Shown here: positions 16,535-25,423 of the stretch, in pieces
Numbering within the stretch: position 1 is the stretch's first letter
Layout of the letters: each line of letters opens with the position of its first letter
Source: Kribbella sp. VKM Ac-2568
GTDB taxonomy: Bacteria; Actinomycetota; Actinomycetes; Propionibacteriales; Kribbellaceae
Assembly (NCBI RefSeq): GCF_004345365.1
Contig: NZ_SLVF01000003.1
Location: 1-64,000, forward strand
Reading direction: 5' to 3'
DNA: 64,000 nt
Program-made: the position numbers and the translations under genes
The notes under the pieces: model-generated
The model's database searches: none
Seen by the model: the letters and a program-made list of their open reading frames with translations, nothing else
What the model was told of the DNA's origin: nothing

Positions 16535-17497
16535 CTATGCGAGGTCATCGGCTGCGGTGTTGAGGCGGGTAATCTCCGCTTGGTCCAGCGTCACGCTCGG
16601 CGCTGCCAGGAGCTCGTCGAGCTGCGCAAGGGAGGTGGCCGAGGCCAACGGTGCCGTGACGGTCGGTTGGTGCATCAGCCAGGCCAGAGCGATGGTGGCG
16701 GACCGGACGCGATGGTCGTGGGCGATCGCGTCGATGGTGTCGAGCAGGCGAAGTCCCTCGGGCGTGAGCAGAGGTCGCACGCCGGCTCCCCTGGCCCGGT
16801 CCTCGGTGTCAGCCTCGGTGCGGTACTTCCCCGACAGGAATCCGCCACCGAGGGCCCGGTATGGAAGCACCGCAAGACCGGCCTCGCTCGCAAGCGAGGC
16901 GAACTCCCCCTCGAACGGCTGCCGATGAACCAGGCTGTAGTGCGGTTGGAGCACAACCGGTGCGGCGAAGCCGCTGCTGCCAGCCGCGTCGATCCACTCA
17001 CGGACGGCATCTGCGGTGAAGTTCGAGAGTCCGACGGCCCGGATCTTGCCGGCCTGGACCAGAGCGTCGAACGCTGCCGCGCTCTCCTCGATCGGCGTCC
17101 GGTCGTCCTGGTAGTGCGCGAAGTACAGGTCGATGTAGTCGGTGCCAAGTCGACGCAGCGACGCTTCGACCGCGGCGGCCACGGTGGTCGCGGACAGTCC
17201 CTCGAAACTCGGGTGGTTGCCGCCCTTCGTCGATACGACCACCTGGTCGCGGTTCTTTCGGTCCCGCATCCAGGCTCCAACGATGGCCTCCGATGCTCCG
17301 TCGGAGTAGGTGTCGGCGGTGTCGACCAGCACGCCTCCGGCTTCGGTGAACGCGTCGAGAACTCGATGGGATGCGGCGGCGTCGGTGGTGCGGCCGAACG
17401 TGTTGCCCCCCAGCCCGACCGGCACTGCGAGGCGGTCACCCCACCGACGCCGCGGTGTGAGACCGACGAGCTGGGTCGGCGCTGGGGGTCGAGTCAC
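16535..17497 (-). CDS. Aldo/keto reductase
   Basis: 320 residues from GTG 17497, preceded by AGGAGG; the frame is open upstream to 17578 without another good ribosome site. The catalytic tetrad is visible as Asp and Tyr in VDTADTYSDG, Lys in VVVSTKGG and His in YFAHYQD. The NADPH-binding end is represented by RAVGLSNFTAD and IALAWLMHQPTVTAPL. It reduces an aldehyde or ketone with NADPH; which one is not evident. It lies tail-to-tail with the dehydrogenase at 15429. Confidence 0.88.
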   Translation of the reverse strand: MTRPPAPTQLVGLTPRRRWGDRLAVPVGLGGNTFGRTTDAAASHRVLDAFTEAGGVLVDTADTYSDGASEAIVGAWMRDRKNRDQVVVSTKGGNHPSFEGLSATTVAAAVEASLRRLGTDYIDLYFAHYQDDRTPIEESAAAFDALVQAGKIRAVGLSNFTADAVREWIDAAGSSGFAAPVVLQPHYSLVHRQPFEGEFASLASEAGLAVLPYRALGGGFLSGKYRTEADTEDRARGAGVRPLLTPEGLRLLDTIDAIAHDHRVRSATIALAWLMHQPTVTAPLASATSLAQLDELLAAPSVTLDQAEITRLNTAADDLA

Positions 17498-17626
17498 GAG
17501 TGGTCCTCCTGATGCGTTGACGGAGAAGGAAGCCAAGCAGACGGCGCCGACAGAGCCGATCCTCGGGGCCGGGTTCACATTTCGGCACGCCCGAGCGAAC
17601 GGATCGCGGCAGAGTCGTGCGACGGT

Positions 17627-18009
17627 TCAGGCCCGCGCGTCGGCGACCAGCGCTTCGAGGACTCGCCCGTGCAGCAGTTCGTACTGCTCGCGGTGACGGT
17701 GCGGAGCGTCCGGTGGTCGAGCGACCACCCTGCCCAGCCGCCCACGACCTCCTCATCCGGCCGAAACTGGTTCGCGGTGAGGTCCACTTCCGAACCGTCC
17801 GGTAGCCGGTGCCAGTAGTGGTGATCGACCTGGACGTCGCCCACGTGGACCTCGCCGACGATCAGGGCACCGCCCAGGATGTCCTGCGCGACCAGCGCCG
17901 TCATGCCGCACTGGTCGCGCGCTGGGTTCTGGGGAGTCCATTCCTCCCGGCTGTCCGGGTAGCAGGTGTCGGCGCCCCAGGGCGGATCGGAACTACGGAC
18001 GAAGCTCAT
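17627..18009 (-). pseudogene. YunG-like protein gene with one frameshift
   Basis: From ATG 18009 the frame gives TCYPDSREEWTPQNPARDQC, GMTALVAQDILGGALIVGEV and HHYWHRLPDGSEVDLTANQF, a pattern I recognise from the small YunG-like family. After RPDEEVVGG (near 17745) the frame becomes noise. One base over, it continues as LGRVVARPPDAPHRHREQY, ELLHGRVLEALVADARA and a stop at 17627. A single indel therefore separates an intact-looking protein of about 126 residues. As written, the frame runs on to 17575. It may be a sequencing error rather than a dead gene. Confidence 0.65.
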
Positions 18010-18211
18010 CAGCGGTGATCGCCATACCCGAACCGTCCCACCTGCCGCTGACACACCTACGCTGGAGAACCGAAGGCCTCCTTTTGGTCGACCGTCCTCC
18101 GGCCAGCCCTCGACGACCACTGTGTCAAGGTCGAACCTTCGTGCCGGGACCGAGTTTCAGGAGACGACGCACGAAGTACGTCGGCATCGCGATGATCTGA
18201 GGCGGTGGCGT

Positions 18212-18245
18212 ACTGGTCCCACGTCCGGATGGGCGTGGGACCAGT
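18212..18245 (-). terminator. Perfect 12-bp hairpin downstream of the secreted beta-helix gene
   Basis: ACTGGTCCCACG pairs perfectly with CGTGGGACCAGT around a 10-nt loop. It lies 28 nt after the stop of the leftward gene 18273-19448. There is no clear T-run, which is common in high-GC actinomycetes. Confidence 0.6.
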
Positions 18246-18272
18246 GTCGCCTCTACTCAGGCGTGCGCCCGA

Positions 18273-19448
18273 TCAGTGGTGCGAGTGCATGCAGATCGAG
18301 GCCGGGTTGCTGGTCTTGCAGGCATTGTCACGGAACACGATGTTCTTGCCAGACCCGTCCCAGAGGATGTCCAGGTCGTTTTTCTTGAAGAAGTTGCGCA
18401 CGACCGCGACGTTCTCCGGGGCGTCCGAGCCGGCCAGCGCACCGTTGAGGACCGCGACGCCCGCTGACGGGATGTCACCGGGCTTGGACGCGTCGTTGCC
18501 GATGATCTTGTTGCCCTTCACCAGCACGTGGTCGGCACCGAGCACGACGACGCCGTTGCCGGACAGAGCCGGTACCTCGGGCGGCTCGGCCGGGCAGAAC
18601 CGGTCGTTGTCGGTGAGCAGGTTGCCGACCAGGGACCATGCGCCGCCCGGACGGTTGACCCCCTCCGGAGTGGTGCCGTTCGGCCCGGTGTCGAGAACCA
18701 GGGCACCGATGCAGTTGGCCCGCATCACGTTGTGGGTCACCAGGCCATGCCGTGAGTCGCGCATGAACATGCCGAACGCCCAGCCCTTCATCAGGTTGTG
18801 CGCCACGTACGCCTTCGCGTTGTCGGTGTCGCCGACATACAGGCCCGCCTCGCCGCCGTTGCCGAGCTCGGTGTTGTGGGTGAAGACGATGCCCGTGGAC
18901 TCGAAGGCTGCCGCGCCGTACTCACCGTGCCTCAGCCCGGTGTGATGCGACACCTCGAACCCGCGCTTGGCTTCGAACGCCAGCACGCCGATGCCCGGGT
19001 GGCCGTCCGTGGTGAGGTTGCTGACCCTGGACTTGCGGTCCGGACCCGCGAAGGCGAAGCCCGAGACCTCGTCCGGTGTCTCCCAGCAGGCGGTCTTCGT
19101 GAACTTCTTGGGTGGTTTGACGACCGTACGGCCCTGGCCGGCACCGATGATCGTGAGTCCCTTGCCGACGACGCAGACCGCGTCGTAGTACACGCCCTTC
19201 TTCAACTTGATGGTGTCGCCTGAGCGGGCCTTGTCGACCACCTTCTGGATCGAGTGGCCCGGTTTCACCACCCAGGTGCGCGAGTGGTGCTTCCCGGTGG
19301 CTGACGCCGTCCCCGCGCTCGCGACGATCAGCCCGAGGATGGCGACCAACGTGACGACCAGGCGCCGACCTGCTCGACCCGCTCGGACGCTACCGCGCGA
19401 GCTGCGACCTGTTCCTGCTGAAGCATTCGACCACGGCTGAAAGCGCAT
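18273..19448 (-). CDS. Secreted parallel beta-helix protein
   Basis: 391 residues from ATG 19448, preceded by GGGAGGG; the longer open frame to 19646 lacks a better start. An N-terminal basic stretch and a hydrophobic segment (about residues 24-45, ending SAGTASATG) form a signal peptide. The mature protein begins with VVKPGHSIQKVVDKARSGDT and IKLKKGVYYDAVCVVGKGLT, the opening of PbH1-repeat proteins. Rungs with Asn or His turns follow (FTHNTELGNG, VAHNLMKG, VTHNVMRANC, VKGNKIIGND). A carbohydrate substrate or binding role is the family expectation; no catalytic residues are assigned. It is not a close copy of the beta-helix gene at 4750. Confidence 0.78.
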   Translation of the reverse strand: MRFQPWSNASAGTGRSSRGSVRAGRAGRRLVVTLVAILGLIVASAGTASATGKHHSRTWVVKPGHSIQKVVDKARSGDTIKLKKGVYYDAVCVVGKGLTIIGAGQGRTVVKPPKKFTKTACWETPDEVSGFAFAGPDRKSRVSNLTTDGHPGIGVLAFEAKRGFEVSHHTGLRHGEYGAAAFESTGIVFTHNTELGNGGEAGLYVGDTDNAKAYVAHNLMKGWAFGMFMRDSRHGLVTHNVMRANCIGALVLDTGPNGTTPEGVNRPGGAWSLVGNLLTDNDRFCPAEPPEVPALSGNGVVVLGADHVLVKGNKIIGNDASKPGDIPSAGVAVLNGALAGSDAPENVAVVRNFFKKNDLDILWDGSGKNIVFRDNACKTSNPASICMHSHH

Positions 19449-20014
19449 GGTCCCTCCCTGTGCCTCGATGGGCATGGTGGCCGACCAGGCCCGAGCCCGG
19501 TGACCGCAGACGGATAGCCGCTTTGCGAACAGGTGGCGACCCCCGCCATCACCCGGCCATCGAGGTCGGGCGGAAGGGCGGGCACGGCCTACGCGTAGAA
19601 AGGCTGCAGTGTGCAGCCGAACAGTCCGACCCCCAACACCGCGCAACAGCTACCCGCCCCACCGGCGACACTACGCAGGGAGGGCGCAAAGTCAAGCCCT
19701 GAAGGGATTCCAGCCCGATGCGGTCGATGCGCAATGGATGTGAGTGACTCTGTGCTGGCGCTGCACCGGCAGGCAGTCACCCCGCTCGACGCGTCCCGGC
19801 ACGTCAACCGGATCCTCGCCATCGACCCGGAGCCTAAGAAGCGCTTCATTTAGGCGCGTCAGTCGTTTGGTGTTCGTCATCAACGGCCAGCTGCGATTCC
19901 CTTGACCATCTGAGGCTCGGCTGCCACGGTTAAGTTGACCGGTCTGGGGACACGGTGGGCCTCGGTCATCGAGGGTGTGGGGACGGCCGGTCGCCGCGGT
20001 GTGGGGACAGTCAG
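19449..20014. other. Intergenic stretch, no supported gene
   Basis: It contains the promoter side of the beta-helix gene on the left and of the lipoprotein gene on the right. A short frame ending at 19853 reads LALHRQAVTPLDASRHVNRI and LAIDPEPKKRFI, with a more natural composition than its surroundings. It has no good start, so it may be a small protein or a remnant. Near 19974-20009 the motif GGTGTGGGGAC occurs twice, 27 nt apart. Confidence 0.4.
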
Positions 20015-21148
20015 ATGGCAAGTCGTCAGGTCTGCGTGTGGTGGACAGCGGTCTCGGTGATGCTCCTAGTCGGCTGCGGGTCCGATCCCGGAGCCGGCGC
20101 GCCGGCTACTCGATTCCCGACGAGTGGGGCGACAGCCAGTGTGACGGTTCACGGGCCGCAGCCGATCGAGGTCCAGTACCTGCAGAAGTTCGACACCGAC
20201 GAGGGCGGACCACAGGTGACGCGTTACCACCTGATCACCGACGGCGGCACCAAGGTTCGGCTCAAGATTTCGATCTACGGGGATCCGGAGGCCACGGTTG
20301 TCGGCGAGGAGTACCTCACAACCTGGGATGGCAATCGCGTTTTGGTGTTCTCTCAGTCGAACGAGCCGCCGTACACCGTCTACGAGGCTCCGGGTGAGCA
20401 CCCGGACGAGGTTCAGCGTGTGATGTCCTGGGCCGGCTTCATCTGGTCAACAGCACAGTCCTCAGGATGTACCGATCTCAAGACCACGAAGACCATCATC
20501 GGCCGGACCGCGGCCGGATATCGGTGTGTGGAGCCGAGTCCCGAGCCGGGTGCCCCCGCCACGAGTGAGGTCTGGTTCGATCAGGCCACCGGTATCATGC
20601 TGCAGCATCCACTCATGGTGGCAGAGAAACTGGTGCTCGACCCCGCGATCACGGCGACGACGTTTTCGACCGAACCACCGCCTGGCGCGCGGTCGACAGT
20701 CGTCGCGGCCGAGCACCCGGCGTCCGGGAAGTCCAAGCAAGCACCCGACTTCACACTGGAGTTGGTCAAAGGCGGTCGGATCGGACTGAAGGATCTTGTC
20801 GGCCAACCGTTCGTACTCGCGTTCTTCCCGTCTGACCTGGCCTTTGACGAGAGCGGTGATGCGTTCCCCGGCCACCGGGAAGCGCTGCTAAAACTGCAAA
20901 CCCTGAGTGACAACGGCACGAAGCCGCGGGTGCTCGCAGTCCAGGAGGGGAGCCTGGGAAAGCCCGGGTACCCACTGGCTGTCCCCGGCCTCACACTCCC
21001 CCTCGCCCACGAAGACACCCCGACTGTGAACGGCCTCTTCGCGCTGGCGAGTTTTGCCTTCGTTGGCGCTGACAGCACAATCGTTGCCTCCTACAACCGC
21101 GTGCCGACCGAGCAGGAACTGACCCAGAGCCTCGCCGCCCTCCGGTGA
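20015..21148 (+). CDS. Lipoprotein with C-terminal redoxin-like domain lacking cysteines
   Basis: 377 residues from ATG 20015. A signal peptide ends in a lipobox VMLLVGC with lipidation at Cys21. The middle (about residues 45-230) resembles outer-surface lipoprotein domains that bind lipid-like ligands (TWDGNRVLVFSQ, AAGYRCVEP, VWFDQATGIMLQ). The last 130 residues follow the thioredoxin/AhpC pattern: KQAPDFTLELVKGGRIGLKD, LVGQPFVLAFFPSD and FALASFAFVGADSTIV. Where redoxins have a catalytic Cys, this protein has SDLAFDESG, so it cannot act as a thiol peroxidase or reductase. Function unknown. Transcribed alone. Confidence 0.7.
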   Translation: MASRQVCVWWTAVSVMLLVGCGSDPGAGAPATRFPTSGATASVTVHGPQPIEVQYLQKFDTDEGGPQVTRYHLITDGGTKVRLKISIYGDPEATVVGEEYLTTWDGNRVLVFSQSNEPPYTVYEAPGEHPDEVQRVMSWAGFIWSTAQSSGCTDLKTTKTIIGRTAAGYRCVEPSPEPGAPATSEVWFDQATGIMLQHPLMVAEKLVLDPAITATTFSTEPPPGARSTVVAAEHPASGKSKQAPDFTLELVKGGRIGLKDLVGQPFVLAFFPSDLAFDESGDAFPGHREALLKLQTLSDNGTKPRVLAVQEGSLGKPGYPLAVPGLTLPLAHEDTPTVNGLFALASFAFVGADSTIVASYNRVPTEQELTQSLAALR

Positions 21149-21354
21149 ATGGCCTGCGCATGGAACGAAGATGAGGCTGGCCGAGTCACCTGGAGTCGAA
21201 ACCGGCCGAACTGGTGATGGCTGGGTATAGCTGGAGGGGCGCATGTCGGAAGGATGCGGCGGGTTCCTAAACCGCGCGTCCGCTGCTGAGCGGATGCCAG
21301 TGCACAGCTTTAGCTGCCACCTCCGCTCCAGCAATGCTGTGCCGTCGGCCGGCG

Positions 21355-22632
21355 CTAGGGCCGGTCAAGGAGGAAGGTCTGCATCGGGCCCTTTCCCTTG
21401 ACCTCGATGGTGCCGCGTGGACGTGCGGCGAACTCCGGGCCGAGGGCGGCGGCCACCCGTCCCGTGACCTGGATCTCGCCGGGGAGGCCGTGGGACTCCA
21501 TCCGGCTCGCAGTGTTCACGGTGTCGCCCCAGAGGTCGTAGATGAACTTGCGCCGGCCGATCACGCCGGCCACCACCGGTCCCGAGTCGATTCCTATCCG
21601 GACCGCGAGCCAGTCCTGCCCGGGCTGGGCTGCGATCCGAGCAACCTCGTCGCGCAGCGCGAGTGCGGTACGGGCGACCGCTGCGAGGTGGTCCGGCCGC
21701 GGCTTCGGTAGGCCGCCGACCAGCATGTACGCATCGCCGATCGTCTTGATCTTCTCGACCCCCTCGGCGTCGGCGATCCGGTCGAACGCGGAAAACACCT
21801 GGTCCAGCAGCTTCACGACGTCCACCGCCGCCATCACCGCCGATCGCGCCGTGAAGCCGACGATGTCGGCGAAGAGCACGCTCACCGCGTCGTAGTGTTC
21901 CGCGATCACCCCTGGCTCTGTCTTGAGGCGCTCGGCGATCGGCTCCGGTAGCACGTTGAGCAGGAGCCGCTCCGAACGCTCCCGCTCGGCCCGGAGGTCC
22001 CGATGGGCTCGTTCCCGCTGCTCCACGAAGTAGCTGAGCATCACGTACGCGCTCACCATGACGCCCGCGATGTTCAGTACCAAGAACGTGACCACAAAGC
22101 CGGGTGGCAGCGCCGACGGGGATTGTGCGAGTCGGGAATCGACCAGTGCGAGCGCGGCCAACTCGACGAAGAACGCCGCCAGCCACGGCACGGAGCGCCG
22201 GATACCGAGCAACGCGAGCGCCGCCAGCGGTGTGAACATCGCCCAGAGGATCATCGCGCTCGAGGCCACGAAGCCGCCGAGCGAGACGTGCAGCAAAGCC
22301 GGCAGCACCAGGAACGCCAGCAGCTGCGTGTTGCGGAACGTGGAGAAACGCCGCGTCCGGGCCAGGACGGCCAGCCCGATGACGGTGATCACCTGGTAGA
22401 AGCCTGGGATCGCCGCCGAGACCGGGTCGCCGTACGCGAGGTACGTGGTCACCCAGATCGTGGAGATCGCCGTGATCAGCAGCGACGAGAAGATGAGCGT
22501 GCCCTGTCGGAGCCGCTCGTCGTGGGTGTCCTCCGGCCGAGCGCCGATATCGGCCAGCCGCTCCAACCCGCGGACGATAGCCCGCCCCGGGCCACGCCCG
22601 TGGACGCCAGCCTGGAGCCAGGACCCGGTCAC
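21355..22632 (-). CDS. Membrane-bound class III adenylate cyclase
   Basis: 425 residues from GTG 22632; the frame is open to 23004, but that part is Arg-rich noise overlapping the divergent gene. About six hydrophobic helices span residues 50-225. A short linker helix (FVEQRERAHRDLRAERERSE) joins the catalytic domain at about 245-420. Metal-binding Asp are in LFADIVGFTARS and GDAYMLVGG. The adenine-specifying Lys/Asp pair appears as EKIKTIGDAYM and FIYDLWGDTVNTASRM, so ATP is the expected substrate and cAMP the product. The divergent and following genes carry cyclic-nucleotide-binding domains, so it may supply a local messenger pool. The start is uncertain. Confidence 0.85.
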   Translation of the reverse strand: MTGSWLQAGVHGRGPGRAIVRGLERLADIGARPEDTHDERLRQGTLIFSSLLITAISTIWVTTYLAYGDPVSAAIPGFYQVITVIGLAVLARTRRFSTFRNTQLLAFLVLPALLHVSLGGFVASSAMILWAMFTPLAALALLGIRRSVPWLAAFFVELAALALVDSRLAQSPSALPPGFVVTFLVLNIAGVMVSAYVMLSYFVEQRERAHRDLRAERERSERLLLNVLPEPIAERLKTEPGVIAEHYDAVSVLFADIVGFTARSAVMAAVDVVKLLDQVFSAFDRIADAEGVEKIKTIGDAYMLVGGLPKPRPDHLAAVARTALALRDEVARIAAQPGQDWLAVRIGIDSGPVVAGVIGRRKFIYDLWGDTVNTASRMESHGLPGEIQVTGRVAAALGPEFAARPRGTIEVKGKGPMQTFLLDRP

Positions 22633-22822
22633 CTGAGGATCGTATGCGCGCAATCCCCAGGCGCCATCCTCCGAACAGGCTCTTCGGCGCCGACGCGAAC
22701 CGCGGCGCCCCGCCCTTTCAGCCCCGGCATGGCGTTCGCTCGCCTTCTCCCACGCGGGGTCATTGACCTGGGTGAATGCTCCTGAGTTGACGGTGCGCTG
22801 GGCTTCGCTGCGGGGTGTCCCG

Positions 22823-24559
22823 ATGCGACGAATGCGTCGCGCGATGCTAGGCACAGAACGGTATCGTCGCCGGATGGCGGGTAAGGGACTCCGGGGCAGG
22901 CTGGGCAATGCCGCGGGCGCGTTCACCAGCAACGCCCGAAACCCCAACCTGCGGCGCGCCCAGCTCAGCTTCCTCGGAGCCTGGACGGCGGAGTGGGCGT
23001 TCACCGTGGGGCTCGGGATCGTGGCTTACCGGGACGGTGGTGCGACAGCCGTCGGGCTGGTGGGGCTCCTTCGAATGGCCCCGTCCGCGATGCTGACCCC
23101 CCTGTTGTCGCCGCTGGCCGACAAGGGCCGCAGGGAGCGCGTACTGATCCTGGTCTCCGTACTGCGTGGTGTCGTCACGGGTGCGGCTGCGGTCGTCGTG
23201 GGCGTGGGCGGACCGCTGCAGATCGTGTATGTGTTGGCGGTGTTGTCGACCATCGCTGCCACGCTCTACCGACCCGCGCACTCCGCATTACTCCCGTCGC
23301 TCTGCCACAGCGGATACGAGCTCGCCAGCGCCAATGTGGTCCGTGGGCTGCTGGACGCCGCCGCGACGTTCATAGGTCCGCTACTGGCGGCGTTGCTGCT
23401 GCAGTTCACCGGCGTGACCGTTGTGTTCGCTGTTGCTGCGGGCGCCTCGTTGTGGGCTGCAGCCTTGCTGTTGCGGCTGAACTACGACGCACCTCCGCGG
23501 CCATCTGCCCCGAGAGAGACCAACTGGATGAGGTCAGCCGTCGAAGGCATTCGAGTCGTCAGCCGGAGCCGCGACCTTGCACTCATCATGGGCCTTGCAG
23601 CGGCGCAGTCATTCACCCGAGGGGCGCTGACCGTACTCAACGTGGTGGTCGCCATCGAACTGCTGCGGACCGGCGAACCGGGCGTGGGCATCCTCACCGC
23701 TGCCATCGGGGCGGGTGCAGTCCTAGGTTCACTGGGCGCGTCGTTGCTGGTCGGCACTCGTCGCCTCGGCGCGTGGTTCGCCGTTGGGGTGGCCCTCTGG
23801 GGTATGCCGGTCACGCTGATCGGCGTCTTCCCACAACAGGTCGCGGCGTTGGGCCTGCTGGCCTGTGTCGGCGTCGGGAACTCGCTGATCGATCTCGGAG
23901 GTTTCACGCTCCTGGCCAGACTAGCTCCGGACGAAGTGCTGGCGCGGGTCTTCGGGGTGCTGGAGAGCTTGGTCGCCCTGTCCATCGGGGTCGGAGCGCT
24001 CGTCGCCTCGCTCGTGGTCGACGGGGCCGGCGTACGTCCTGCGCTCGTGACTGTCGGTCTGCTATGTCCGGTCCTTGCCGTGGCGTCATGGCAGCGGCTG
24101 CGAGGAATGGACCGGTCCATCGGCGTGCGAGATGACGACATCGACTTGTTGCACAGGGTGGCCATGTTGAACGTCCTGCCCTTGCCCGCCATCGAGCAGC
24201 TCGCTCGCGGCCTGGAACCGGTGGACGTGCCCGCTGGTCACGTCGTCTTCCATCAGGGCGACGTCGGGGACAACTACTTCGTGATCGAGTCGGGCGAGGC
24301 CGATGTGATCGGGGACGGAAAGGTCGTGGCAACGCTCGGTCCGGGGCTGGGGTTCGGAGAGATCGCCCTGCTCCGGCGGATCCGCCGGACCGCCACCGTG
24401 CGAGCCACCAGCGAGCTCCGACTGAAGGCGCTGCGCTCCGACCGCTTCCTCCCAGTCGTGCTCGGCTACACGCCGAGCGCCCGCGAGGCGGGGGTGGTGG
24501 TTGACTCGATGCTCGACCGCTTCACGCCCCGTGACGACCCTGAACAACCGCCTCAATAG
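22823..24559 (+). CDS. MFS transporter fused to a cyclic-nucleotide-binding domain
   Basis: 578 residues from ATG 22823 (ATG 22874 is an alternative). The first ~435 residues are a 12-helix major facilitator protein of the drug-efflux type (GLLRMAPSAMLTPLLSPLAD, KGRRERVLILVSVLRG, LYRPAHSALLPSL). After a linker, residues ~465-560 form a CNB domain: VPAGHVVFHQGDVGDNYFVI, ESGEADVIGDGKVVATLGPG, and the phosphate-binding cassette FGEIALLRRIRRTATVRA with the conserved Glu and Arg. Transport could thus be gated by cAMP. The cyclase on the opposite strand starts about 190 nt away, so both promoters share the region between. The transported substrate is unknown. Confidence 0.85.
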   Translation: MRRMRRAMLGTERYRRRMAGKGLRGRLGNAAGAFTSNARNPNLRRAQLSFLGAWTAEWAFTVGLGIVAYRDGGATAVGLVGLLRMAPSAMLTPLLSPLADKGRRERVLILVSVLRGVVTGAAAVVVGVGGPLQIVYVLAVLSTIAATLYRPAHSALLPSLCHSGYELASANVVRGLLDAAATFIGPLLAALLLQFTGVTVVFAVAAGASLWAAALLLRLNYDAPPRPSAPRETNWMRSAVEGIRVVSRSRDLALIMGLAAAQSFTRGALTVLNVVVAIELLRTGEPGVGILTAAIGAGAVLGSLGASLLVGTRRLGAWFAVGVALWGMPVTLIGVFPQQVAALGLLACVGVGNSLIDLGGFTLLARLAPDEVLARVFGVLESLVALSIGVGALVASLVVDGAGVRPALVTVGLLCPVLAVASWQRLRGMDRSIGVRDDDIDLLHRVAMLNVLPLPAIEQLARGLEPVDVPAGHVVFHQGDVGDNYFVIESGEADVIGDGKVVATLGPGLGFGEIALLRRIRRTATVRATSELRLKALRSDRFLPVVLGYTPSAREAGVVVDSMLDRFTPRDDPEQPPQ

Positions 24560-24649
24560 CCGGAGCTCAGATTCCCGCGGGCCGGTCCAGGAGCTTCCCT
24601 ATGCGGTTCGACTACACCTCGATAGTCCGGGGTGTTGGTACGGTCTTGT

Positions 24650-25366
24650 ATGACGTCTGGGCGTTCGCTTCTCCTTATCGCCGACATCGGCGGCTACACC
24701 GAGTACATGCGATCCCATCGAATGAGCCTTGCTCATGCCGAGGTCAACACCGCGCGGCTTCTGGAGAAGGTGATCGATGCCGTGCCCGACTTCGACCTGA
24801 TCGAAATCGAAGGCGACGCAGCCTTTCTCGCTCGTCAGGCCGACACGTTGGACAGTGACGCAACGGTCGCCCTGACTCTCCAGGCCGCAATGGCCATGCA
24901 CCGGGCGTTCCACCTCGAGCGGCACTATGTCGCGACCAACCTGTGCCCGTGCAACAGTTGCACCCAGGCGAACAACCTGAAGCTCAAGTTCGTCGCGCAC
25001 ATCGGCGAGGTCGCCACCCAGACCATCAGGCAGCGGCGCAAGCTCGTCGGGATCGACGTCATCCTCGTCCATCGGCTGCTGAAGAACCCTGTCAAGGTTC
25101 CCGAGTACCTGCTCCTGTCCGATGAGCTCTACCACACCGCAAACACCCCGATGCCTGGTCCCGCGCACGAGGTGTCTCAGGACCTCGAAGGGATCGGCCC
25201 GGTTCGGGCGTACTTCGTGAACTTGGCGGGCGTCCCGGGTGCACTCCCTCCCCTGCCGAAACCATCCTTGCTCGGACGCGTCGGGAGGACCTTCGCCGTC
25301 GCCGGCTCCGGCCTGCCGCACATGCTGGGCCTACGCCGCCGACGTCGTACCGCCTCCGCTTTCTGA
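24650..25366 (+). CDS. DUF2652 protein (nucleotidyl-cyclase-like fold)
   Basis: 238 residues from ATG 24650 (MTSGRSLLLIADIGGYTEYM). The block LLIADIGGYTEYM mirrors the first metal-binding strand of class III cyclases. IEIEGDAAFL mirrors the second, and LKLKFVAHIGEV, RKLVGIDVILVHRLLKN and EYLLLSDELY follow as in DUF2652. A conserved-looking cysteine pair is in CPCNSC. Whether DUF2652 proteins make cyclic nucleotides is not established to my knowledge. Their placement beside a cyclase and CNB fusions makes a role in the same signalling plausible. Same strand as the MFS-CNB gene, 90 nt downstream. Confidence 0.75.
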   Translation: MTSGRSLLLIADIGGYTEYMRSHRMSLAHAEVNTARLLEKVIDAVPDFDLIEIEGDAAFLARQADTLDSDATVALTLQAAMAMHRAFHLERHYVATNLCPCNSCTQANNLKLKFVAHIGEVATQTIRQRRKLVGIDVILVHRLLKNPVKVPEYLLLSDELYHTANTPMPGPAHEVSQDLEGIGPVRAYFVNLAGVPGALPPLPKPSLLGRVGRTFAVAGSGLPHMLGLRRRRRTASAF

Positions 25367-25423
25367 CGTCTGCCGAGTGGGTGGCCGATCCACAGGTGCA
25401 GGTCAAACCTACGAGAAGATTCG

